Assembly (NCBI GenBank): GCA_964574335.1
Contig: CAZNNH010000079.1
Location: 1 to 26,307, forward strand
Length of the DNA: 26,307 bases
Reading direction: 5' to 3'
Source of the DNA: CAZNNH01 sp964574335
Lineage (GTDB): Bacteria > Acidobacteriota > Vicinamibacteria > Fen-336
The notes under the pieces were generated by a model. The model searched no databases, had not been told where the DNA came from, and was given only the letters and a program-made list of their open reading frames with translations. Every line of letters begins with the position of its first letter. Position 1 is the first letter of the stretch. A program made the position numbers and the translations under genes. Of the stretch, positions 19,033 to 26,307 are shown in pieces.

Positions 19033-22000
19033 ATGAGAACCAACCGGCGGTCGCTCTGGACTCGAGTGCTCCTGGCGGGACTGGGCTGCGGGGTGGTGCT
19101 GCTGACAAGCGGCGACCACACCGCCCAGACCGCCATCATCGGCGGCATCGACCCGATCGAGATCCTGAAGGTGCAGATCAGGAACAACGTGCTGTTCGTG
19201 TTCGACACCTCGGCGTCGATGTTCTGGGCTCCGGACGACGCCGGAATCTCCATAGGCGCCGACGACCCGATGAGCCGCATGTACCAGGCCAAGCAGGCGG
19301 TCAAGGCCGTGGTCGAGGCCAACCGCACCCGGCTGACCATGGGAATCGCGACCTACAACGTCCCACCGCAGGACGCCACGCTCAACGCGAGATTCGGCGG
19401 CTGGACCTCCAACACCTCCACCCGCAACGGCCCGATGGTCTACGTCTCCGACGATACCCAGGCCGCCCAGTTCTACCCGAGCTTCTTCAACAACGCCAGC
19501 GACACCTACTCCACCTACCAGAGCAACCCCTTCCGCAGCTTCGAGAACACCAGCGGCTTCTCCTCCCCGTACACCGACCCCACGACTGGCCAGGTCCGCT
19601 ACTACATCAACTCCAAGCTCTACCGGAACAACGTTCGGTACGTCTGGAACATGGGCAGCAAGGCCCTGGTGGCGACTCAGGTCATCAACTGCTCCGCCGA
19701 CGACCCGACGCCGCCGGCCGACGGGTTCCTCGGGTACTCCGTGTCCGACCCCCACATGCTGTGCTTCCAGATGCAGGCCGGCAGCGGCGGTCCCATCGCG
19801 ACGTTCTACTTCACCTCGCTCATGTTCAACGGCAACTCCAACTGCGGCGGCGCCGCCCAGATCACCAACGTGGCGCCGTGTGACGACGAAACTGTCATCC
19901 AGGACGCGATCGACGAGATCCTGGGCTACATGGAGCCTTCGGAGACGCTCGCCACCATCGACGCCGAGATCCCCAAGAGCGGCGACCTGCAAGGGGGCTT
20001 CCACTTTCCCACCGTCAACGGCTTCCGTGCCACCCAGTACACGCCGATTGCCGACAGCTTCAACGACATCCGGAACGCGACGCCCAACGCCTTCTTCCCG
20101 CCGCGGCCGGCCGCCGTTCAGGGTCTCCAGAGTAACTACGTGATCCTGCTGACCGACGGTGACGAGACCTGCAGCGGCAACCCCGTGACCGCGGCATCGA
20201 ATCTCTACAACGGCGGCGTACCCTTCCCCGCGGGCACGGGCGAGCAGCAGGCCGAGGTGATGGTGGTGGCTTTCACGACCTCCGTGTCCAACGCCAACTC
20301 CATCGCGCGTGCCGGGTCGGGAGACACCCGCGACGCGTTCACGGCCACCAACCTGGAAGAGCTGATCCGGTCGCTTCAGAGCGCGCTCGAGCTGACCCTG
20401 ACCTCGGGCGAGTTCTCCTCGGCAGGCACGGTGCTCGCGTCGGTCTTCGAGCTGGGGCCGATGGTCAACGACCCGGCCTGCGTCCCCTGGGGCGACCCGA
20501 ACCCCAACTCCGATCCGATCTGCGCCGACCCGCTGGAGCCCAACACCCGCTACAACAACCGGGTCAACATCCTCTACCAGCCGACCTGGGACCTTCCCGA
20601 CTTCGACGGCCACCTTTTCGCCTACCTGAACGACGGCTCCTTCCAGCCGGTCGGCGAGTCGAGCTACACCGGCCGCTGGGAAGCCGGCGAGACGCTGGAG
20701 CGGGACGTCGAGCAGGAGGGCCTCGAGGCATACATCGACGCGAATGGACTGCCGACCTACGCCCANNNNNNNNNNNNNNNNNNNNNNNNNNNNNNNNNNN
20801 NNNNNNNNNNNNNNNNNNNNNNNNNNNNNNNNNNNNNNNNNNNNNNNNNNNNNNNNNNNNNNNNNAGCAGGAGGGCCTCGAGGCATACATCGACGCGAAT
20901 GGACTGCCGACCTACGCCCAACTCCACAACAACGCCACCCCCCGCGACCCGACGACCGCGGTGCTCCGGCGCCGCATCTTCACCGCCTCGCCGGTCGCCG
21001 GCACCGGTACGTCGGCGGTGAACCGCACCTATTCCAGGGGGAACCTTGCCGACGAGTGGAACGCCTCGCAGGCCAGCGGCACCAACGTGGTGGCGCTGTG
21101 GCCCCCGAACCAGACCGGGCTCGGGAACGGCCTCACCCAGGACGACATCGACCCCCCCAACGACCCGTGGCCCAACGGCGTGCTGGACGACTACCTCGGC
21201 ATCGGCAGCCTCTCCTACACCGAGCTGCGCAGCGAGTTCAGGTCCTGCCATTCCTCGACGGCGTCGGCGAGCGGCGCGGGGGCGGCGGGCGTGCCCGCCG
21301 CCTGCAACGACGCGGCCCAGCAAACCGCCTACGCCCGCAAGGAGGCCCGCCAGACGCTGCTGGCCTGGATCGCCGGGGCCGGGCTGGCCGTGGGCGGCGA
21401 CGACCTGCCGCTGCGCGACGCCACCTCCCGCGAGCTCCTCTACCAGGATCGCGGCTGGCTGCTGCTCGACTCGACCCTGATCACGCCCGCGGTGGTGGGC
21501 CCGCCCCAGCAGGGGACGCCCTACGAGCATGTCCGGGAGTTCCTCCTGTACCGCGACGGGCGGCGCGACGGCCTCCGCCAGGGGGTCAACGAGATCGACT
21601 CCGGCTTCGGCCTGCGCAACCCCGACTTCGACGACACCAGCGTGGCCAGCAAGCTCGATCTCAAGCCGGTGATGACGGTGGTGTACCTGGCCACCAACGG
21701 CATGCTGCATGCCTTCCGGGCCGGCCCCAACTGCGGCGACGCCGACCCCGCCAACTGCACCGAGCCGGGCAGCCAGGAGCTGTGGGCGTTCCTGCCCATC
21801 GACCAGCTCGCCAAGCCGCGGGAGCTGCGCCACTTCGGCCAACAGCAGGACCCCCACACCTACACCATGGCGTCGTCGGTGAGGGTGGCGGACATCTTCG
21901 TCCCGACCGGCCGGTACAGCCTCAACGACGTCGATTTCGACGGGCGATGGCGAACGGTGCTCTTCTTCGGCCGAGGGCCCGGCGGCAAGTTCTACACCGC

Positions 22001-23087
22001 CCTCGACGTCACCGCGCCCGGACCCTTCACCCGGGCGGCGCTGCTCACCAACCCGCCGTGGGTGATGTGGAACCACGGCAACGAGGACGGCGTGATCGAT
22101 CCGTACGACGGCATGGGCCAGACCTGGTCGGTGCCGGCGGTGGACCGGGTCGGCTGGACCGACGCCGACAACGACGGGACCCCGGAGGAGCCGGAGTACC
22201 GGATGTGGGTCGGCTCCGGCTACGGCGACCTACCCAGCGAGGGCAGCACCTTCTACATGCTGGACGCCATCAGCGGCGACGTGCTCTACGCTCTCGACAC
22301 GGGCGACGGTGACCCGACCTACTTCCCGGAGAACGCGCTGGTCGCCTCGCCGGCGGCGTTCAACTACTTCCACGCCGTCCCCCACTTCCAGCTCCTCCCG
22401 GACAAGTCCACGGACAAGACCGATCGGGTGTACATCCCGGACATCCACGGCCGACTCTGGAAGTTCAACACCGTCTCGGGAGGCCTGGGCGCGAGCCTGG
22501 GCCCGACCCAGCCGTTCGGCAGCGCGCCGGCGGTCTTCGCCCGGAACAACGGCGGCCCCTGGCAGCCCCACGTCTACGTGGAAGCCGGCAACGACCTGCG
22601 GGTGCCGGCAACGACCACCTTCCAGGCGTTCGCCTTCCGTGACGGCGCGGACGCCAGCGATCTGACGACGCCGCTCACCCAGCTCTTCGCCCAGGACCTC
22701 GTCGACGACGCCGGCAACAAGTACCGGGGCACGGTGCAGCCGGGGGTGGCGGTCAACGCCACCGGCGACGGCCGGGTCTTCTACGTCGGCACCCGGTACG
22801 TGGCTGCCGGCGCCGACTGCCTGAGCCGCTTCGACTCGATCCTGTTCGGCCTGAAGGCGGTCAACGGCGGCCCCGCCTACGACTTCGGATCCGCGGTCAT
22901 CACCGGCCAGAAGGCGACGGTTGTCTACGTGAGCGGACCCGAGCCGGTGGTGGGCGAGAGCGGCGGTCTGGGCGATCCGCCCGGGCCGCCTCCGCCGCCG
23001 CCCAACCCGCCGGACCCGTCGAGCGCCGAGCCGCCGGACGTGCAGACGACGGCGCTCCGTCCCGGCAGCCCGGTCTGCCGGCAGTAG
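19033..23087 (+). CDS. PilY1-like type IV pilus tip adhesin (interrupted by an artefactual gap)
   Basis: PilY1 proteins sit at type IV pilus tips and act in adhesion, pilus extension and surface sensing. The ATG at 19033 (GAAGGG 6 bases upstream) begins a signal peptide (MRTNRRSLWTRVLLAGLGCG, then VVLLTSG). A von Willebrand A-like domain follows with DTSAS (58-62) and the strand VILLTDGDE (370-378). The C-terminal part is a PilY1 beta-propeller (about 820-1090: VVYLATNGMLHAF, GKFYTALDVT, RVYIPDIHGRLWKFNT) with a possible calcium loop DADNDG (about 992-997), then a Pro-rich end. The gene carries 100 N at 20766-20865, flanked by the same 55 bp on both sides. Removing the N run and one copy (155 bp) joins both parts in one frame of 1299 residues. 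The residue numbers above use the joined protein. Confidence 0.85.
20711..20920. other. Assembly gap with identical 55-bp flanks
   Basis: Positions 20711-20765 and 20866-20920 are identical over 55 bp and border 100 N (20766-20865). This is how adjacent de Bruijn-graph contigs look when joined without merging their k-mer overlap. It is not a biological repeat, because collapsing it restores the pilY1 reading frame. Confidence 0.9.
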
Positions 23088-23105
23088 GCGACGAGCCGTC
23101 GCCGG

Positions 23106-23152
23106 AGAGCCCACCCTCGCCATCCGGTCGGGGGTGGGCTCTTCGCCTTTCT
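23106..23152 (+). terminator. Rho-independent-type terminator of pilX-pilY1
   Basis: AGAGCCCACCC (23106-23116) pairs perfectly with GGGTGGGCTCT (23132-23142) around a 15-nt loop, followed by a pyrimidine-rich tail TTCGCCTTTCT read-through region. It starts 18 bp after the pilY1 stop and lies between convergent genes. The T tract is only moderate and only on the plus strand. Confidence 0.7.
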
Positions 23153-24281
23153 ACCTCCGGTCCGCCCGCGGCGGCCCCTCGAGCAGCCGTCGGGAGGCCC
23201 GGACCGGACGCCGGCCCGGTGCCACGATCAGGCCGCCGGCCGGGGGCAGCGACGACGACGCGGCCCCCGACGTCGAACCGCCATAGGCGATCGCCTGGAA
23301 GAAGGCCTCGGCCACGGCGGCGTAGCCGGCGTCCATGAGGTGAACGTGGTCCGAGAAGATGCTCTCGGGGTCGTTGCCGGCGAGATCGACCAGCGCCTCG
23401 TGCACTTCGGCCAGCGGCACCCCCTCCTCGGCCGCCACCAGCCGTAGCGCGTCGTTGACGCGCTCGACCCAGTCGTTGCGCCCCGGATCGGTCCGGGAGG
23501 GGCTCACCGGCGGTAGCGTGGCCAGGACGGTCAAGGAGTCGTACTGCTTCATGATCCGGACGATCTCGCGGAGGTTCTCGGGGGTCGCGCACATCTCGGC
23601 CAGCTTGCACTCGGGGGTGTGCCAGTCGTTGGTGCCGTACATGACCAGCGAGTAGGCGGGCGTCAGGCCCCCCACGTTGCGACGGCTGCGCTCGATCCCC
23701 TCCCAGCTATTCGAGCCGTCGTCGCCACGGTTGTAGACGAGGGCCGAGGCAAAGTGATTGACCAGCCGGGTCTGCAGCACGTTCGGGTAGTCGGCGCCCG
23801 GCGAGGCGCCGGTCCCCAGGGTGAGGCTGTCGCCGAAGGCCATGAACACCTTGGGCCGGTTGCCGCCGATGTCGAGGGTCACCGGGAAGAAGACCGTCTC
23901 GCCTTCCGGCTGCGGGGACTGGATCGTGACCGGGTGCCGGGCTTGGTAGTAGGGGGGCAGGGCGGTCGCCACCAGCATGTGGGTCCCCTCCGGCACGCCC
24001 TGGATCTCGGCCAGGCCGTTGCCCGGCATCGACACCCCGGAGCTGCCGCCGGCTTCGAGGCGCACCTCGGGGACCTTGCCGAACTCGAGGTCGTCGAGGG
24101 TGCCGTTGTCGTCCTCGTCGTAGAAGACCACCACCCGCACCGTATGTCCGGCGATCGGGGTTGGCGTCGGGGTCGGGGTCGGTGTCATGGGTTGGCTGGG
24201 GCCGGACGGGGACGACCCGCCGCCGCAGGCGGGAAGCCAGACCACCAGCCCGAGGATCGCGACCAGTCTCAGCATTCTCAT
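23151..24281 (-). CDS. SGNH/GDSL-hydrolase lipoprotein
   Basis: The 376-residue product begins with a lipoprotein signal (MRMLRLVAILGLVVWLPAC, lipobox LPAC, acylated Cys19), then a Gly/Ser segment and a PTPTPTPTP linker. Residues about 45-110 look like a small beta-sandwich of the Cna-B/carboxypeptidase-regulatory type, containing the acidic loop YDEDDNGTLDD (54-64). The SGNH hydrolase domain (about 143-335) has block I GDSLTLGTG with nucleophile Ser152, block III GTND (216-219, Asn218) and block V DHVH (Asp311, His314), so an active esterase or acyl hydrolase is expected. The substrate is unknown. It probably faces the periplasm or cell surface. The ATG at 24281 has a TAGCTT box 7 bases upstream. 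Its stop faces the pilY1 terminator. Confidence 0.88.
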   Translation of the reverse strand: MRMLRLVAILGLVVWLPACGGGSSPSGPSQPMTPTPTPTPTPIAGHTVRVVVFYDEDDNGTLDDLEFGKVPEVRLEAGGSSGVSMPGNGLAEIQGVPEGTHMLVATALPPYYQARHPVTIQSPQPEGETVFFPVTLDIGGNRPKVFMAFGDSLTLGTGASPGADYPNVLQTRLVNHFASALVYNRGDDGSNSWEGIERSRRNVGGLTPAYSLVMYGTNDWHTPECKLAEMCATPENLREIVRIMKQYDSLTVLATLPPVSPSRTDPGRNDWVERVNDALRLVAAEEGVPLAEVHEALVDLAGNDPESIFSDHVHLMDAGYAAVAEAFFQAIAYGGSTSGAASSSLPPAGGLIVAPGRRPVRASRRLLEGPPRADRR

Positions 24282-24288
24282 CGGCTCC

Positions 24289-24294
24289 AAGCTA
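24289..24294 (-). promoter_or_regulatory. Candidate -10 box of the SGNH lipoprotein gene
   Basis: TAGCTT on the minus strand, 7 bases before the ATG at 24281. GGAG in the spacer is only 3 bases from the start codon. Confidence 0.35.
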
Positions 24295-24376
24295 CCACAG
24301 TCCCCGCTCGCTCCCCGATGGGCAGGCAGGGCGGTGCCTTGCGGGGAGCCCGCCGAGGTCCGCAGGGGTGCTGTGC

Positions 24377-24382
24377 TAGGCT
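24377..24382 (+). promoter_or_regulatory. Candidate extended -10 box of rarA (leaderless type)
   Basis: TAGGCT preceded by TGC (extended -10 form) and followed after exactly six bases by the rarA ATG. There is no Shine-Dalgarno sequence between. The opposing SGNH-gene box lies about 80 bp upstream on the other strand. Confidence 0.45.
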
Positions 24383-24388
24383 TCCCGC

Positions 24389-25765
24389 ATGCCGGCAGAA
24401 CCCTCGCCCGCATCCGGGCAGCTCTTTCCCGAAGCGCCTGACGCGGCCCCGGCCGAGCCCGCCGGCGCGCCGCTCGCCGACCGGATGCGGCCCCGGCGGC
24501 TGGAGGACCTGGTCGGCCAGGAGGCCACGCTCGGCCCCGGCACGCCGCTGCGGCGGGCGATCGAGCAGGACCGCGTCCCTTCCCTGATCCTGTGGGGTCC
24601 GCCGGGCTCCGGGAAGACCACGCTCGCCCACGTGATCCGGCGCCGCACCCGCTCCCACTTCGTTGCCCTCTCGGCGGTCGTATCGGGGGTGCGCGAGGTC
24701 CGGCAGGTGCTCGACGAGGCGGCGACCCGCCGCCGCCGCGAGGGGCGGCGCACCCTCCTCTTCATCGACGAGATCCACCGCTTCAACAAGGCCCAGCAGG
24801 ACGCCCTGCTCCGCCATGTCGAGACCGGCGACGTCACCCTGATCGGGGCCACCACCGAGAACCCGTCTTTCGAGGTCAACGCGGCCCTGCTCTCTCGTGC
24901 CCGGGTGGTGGTGCTGGCGCCGCTGGCCGAAGAGCACGTGGCCAGCATCCTGGCGGCCGCCGTCGGCGACGTCGAGCACGGCCTCGGCGCCTTGCGGCCC
25001 GAGCTCAGCGAGGCAGCCCTCGGCTACCTGGCCGCCACCTGCGACGGGGACGCCCGCACCGCGCTCAACGTGCTCGAGCTGGCGGTCTCGACCGCGCCGC
25101 CGGACGCAGCGGGGCGCCGGGTGGTCGAGCTGGAGGCAATGCGGGAGGCGTTCGCGCGCAAGGGGCTGCGGTACGACCGCGCCGGCGAAGAGCACTTCAA
25201 CGTCATCAGTGCCCTGCACAAGTCGGTCCGCAACTCGGACGCCGACGCCGGCCTGTACTGGCTGGCCCGCCTGCTGGAGGCGGGTGAGGACCCACTCTAC
25301 GTGGCGCGGCGGCTGGTCCGCTTCGCCTCCGAGGATGTCGGGCTGGCCGACCCGCAGGCACTGGTGCTGGCGGTGGCGGCGCAGCAGGCCGTGCACTTCG
25401 TGGGCCTGCCGGAAGGGGCGCTGGCGCTGGCCGAGCTGGTCGTCTACCTGGCGGCGGCGCCCAAGAGCAACGCCCTCTACACCGGCTACGGCGGGGCGGC
25501 CCAGGACGCCCTCTCGACTCGGGCCGAGCCGGTGCCCCTGTGGATCCGCAACGCCCCCACCCGCCTGATGAAGGGGCTGGGCTACGGCCGGGGATACCGG
25601 TACGCCCACGACGAGCCGGAGGGGGTGGCGGGCATGGAATGCCTCCCCGGGAACCTGGCCGGGCGGCGCTACTACTCGCCCACCGACCGGGGGCAGGAGG
25701 CCGAGCTGGCGCGCCGGCTGGAAGCCGCCCGGGCAGTGCGCCTGTCGAAGCGGGGAAAGGCCTAG
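24389..25765 (+). CDS. rarA: Replication-associated recombination protein A (RarA/MgsA, AAA+ ATPase)
   Basis: RarA is a tetrameric clamp-loader-like ATPase that acts with SSB at stalled replication forks. The 458-residue product has an N-terminal tail with QLF (11-13), as in family members that begin with a DLF-like motif. PLADRMRPRRLEDLVGQEATL (29-49) follows. Walker A is GPPGSGKTT (70-78), Walker B FIDEIHRFNKAQQD (126-138), and sensor 1 is in GATTENPSFEVN (153-164). The C-terminal half carries the family blocks HKSVRNSDADAGLYWLARLLEAGED, RRLVRFASEDVGLADPQ and the tetramerisation domain ending in PTRLMKGLGYGRGYRYAHDEPEG. Length is typical. The ATG has no Shine-Dalgarno sequence but a -10 box six bases upstream. 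A potassium channel gene starts four bases after its stop, implying an operon. Confidence 0.95.
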   Translation: MPAEPSPASGQLFPEAPDAAPAEPAGAPLADRMRPRRLEDLVGQEATLGPGTPLRRAIEQDRVPSLILWGPPGSGKTTLAHVIRRRTRSHFVALSAVVSGVREVRQVLDEAATRRRREGRRTLLFIDEIHRFNKAQQDALLRHVETGDVTLIGATTENPSFEVNAALLSRARVVVLAPLAEEHVASILAAAVGDVEHGLGALRPELSEAALGYLAATCDGDARTALNVLELAVSTAPPDAAGRRVVELEAMREAFARKGLRYDRAGEEHFNVISALHKSVRNSDADAGLYWLARLLEAGEDPLYVARRLVRFASEDVGLADPQALVLAVAAQQAVHFVGLPEGALALAELVVYLAAAPKSNALYTGYGGAAQDALSTRAEPVPLWIRNAPTRLMKGLGYGRGYRYAHDEPEGVAGMECLPGNLAGRRYYSPTDRGQEAELARRLEAARAVRLSKRGKA

Positions 25766-25769
25766 CCCC

Positions 25770-26307
25770 GTGCCCCAGGCACGCGCCGGCGACTCACGGA
25801 TCCCGAGGATGCTGCTGGTGGCGGCCTTGCCGGTGGTCCTGATCGGCATCGGGGCGGTCGGCTACCACCTGCTGGAGGGCTGGTCGCTGGCCGACTCCTT
25901 GTACATGACCGTGATCACGGTCTCGACGGTCGGCTTCAAGGAGGTCAGCGAGCTGTCGGCGGCGGGCCGCGTCTTCACCATGCTGCTGATCATGGGCGGC
26001 GTTTCGGCGGTGTTCTACGCCGGCACCGAGATCATCCGGGCGGTTCTCGAAGGGCACCTGTTCGGGGATATGATCCGCAAGCAGCGCATGGAACGTAGTC
26101 TCGCCGAGCTGAGCGGCCACTTCATCATCTGCGGCCTGGGCCGCATGGGCCACCTGGTGTGCACCGAGTTCTCCTCGCATCGCCTCCCGTTCGTGGTGAT
26201 CGAGCGCGACCCGGCGCTGGTCGAGGAGTTCAAGGTCCCGTTCGGCATCGCCGTGAACGGCGACGCCACCTCGGACCAGGCGCTGCGCCGGGCCGGCGTG
26301 GATCGGG
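25770..26307 (+). CDS. Potassium channel with RCK/TrkA-N domain, partial (continues past the window)
   Basis: The 179 residues present form a two-helix pore module and the start of a cytoplasmic nucleotide-binding domain, as in MthK-like channels. Helix 1 is about 14-32 (MLLVAALPVVLIGIGAVGY). The pore loop is ADSLYMTVITVSTVGFKEVS, with selectivity filter TVGF (53-56) followed by Lys where TVGYG channels have Gly. Helix 2 is about 67-90. The RCK N domain begins HFIICGLGRMGHLV with the Rossmann loop GLGRMG (122-127), then VVIERD and a GDAT segment. The GTG at 25770 is four bases after rarA; an ATG at 25809 is the alternative start. The frame is open to the last base, so the 3' end lies outside. 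Confidence 0.9.
   Translation, partial: MPQARAGDSRIPRMLLVAALPVVLIGIGAVGYHLLEGWSLADSLYMTVITVSTVGFKEVSELSAAGRVFTMLLIMGGVSAVFYAGTEIIRAVLEGHLFGDMIRKQRMERSLAELSGHFIICGLGRMGHLVCTEFSSHRLPFVVIERDPALVEEFKVPFGIAVNGDATSDQALRRAGVDR

Noticed and set aside
18046..20886. Minus-strand frame of 946 codons opposite pilX-pilY1
   Set aside because: Antisense shadow with repetitive Val/Gly/Arg composition. The plus strand encodes recognisable pilus proteins with signal sequences and ribosome binding sites.
20711..20920. 55-bp direct repeat as a recombination or attachment site
   Set aside because: Its copies abut the two edges of an N run exactly and collapsing them restores a reading frame, so it is an assembly artefact.
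24139..24185. Short tandem repeat in the SGNH gene (PTPTPTPTP)
   Set aside because: It is a coding Thr-Pro linker common in lipoproteins, not a separate DNA repeat element.

Overview
The window is GC-rich, densely coded chromosomal DNA of a Gram-negative bacterium, probably an Acidobacteriota member. Support for that placement is a gene for UDP-3-O-acylglucosamine N-acyltransferase (lpxD, outer-membrane lipid A), a von Willebrand A protein of the type abundant in Acidobacteriota, a type IV pilus PilY1-like adhesin and a bactofilin. The phylum is inferred from gene content only. Two runs of exactly 100 N (15159-15258 and 20766-20865) show that this is a scaffold, probably from a draft or metagenome assembly.

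Layout. A repeat-derived inverted repeat (55-106) lies beyond the end of uvrB (143-2194, minus). Divergent from uvrB is a two-gene operon of bactofilin and lpxD whose stop and start overlap. From 14207 down to 3776 nine genes run on the minus strand: greA-type transcript cleavage factor, a UvrC-like protein with a degenerate GIY-YIG domain, a patatin-like membrane protein that has lost its nucleophile, an unknown membrane protein, a 66-residue unknown, aspartokinase/homoserine dehydrogenase, an RluA-like pseudouridine synthase with Gly at the catalytic Asp position, homocysteine methyltransferase/methylenetetrahydrofolate reductase, and the secreted VWA protein. A SPOUT rRNA methyltransferase gene diverges from greA and is followed by repeats and gap 1. 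Beyond the gap come clpA (3' end missing) and clpS on the minus strand. Divergent from these is a pilX-pilY1 pair ending in a hairpin terminator, facing an SGNH-hydrolase lipoprotein gene. The window ends with rarA and the start of a K+ channel gene with an RCK domain.

Functions. The clearest pathway is methionine/threonine synthesis: aspartokinase/homoserine dehydrogenase feeds homoserine, and the bifunctional methyltransferase/reductase supplies and uses one-carbon units. UvrB and RarA serve DNA repair and replication. ClpS and ClpA form an N-degron adaptor/unfoldase pair. PilX and PilY1 belong to the type IV pilus tip.

Most notable points: (1) pilY1 looks split in two, but the gap is flanked by an identical 55-bp sequence, and collapsing it restores one 1299-residue frame; (2) three enzyme-family proteins in one gene run lack canonical catalytic residues; (3) several genes have a TANNNT box 6-7 bp before the start codon, suggesting leaderless transcripts; (4) a GGGGACATGACCGG repeat family occurs at the left edge and at gap 1. 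I did not find a clearly new defence or mobile system.
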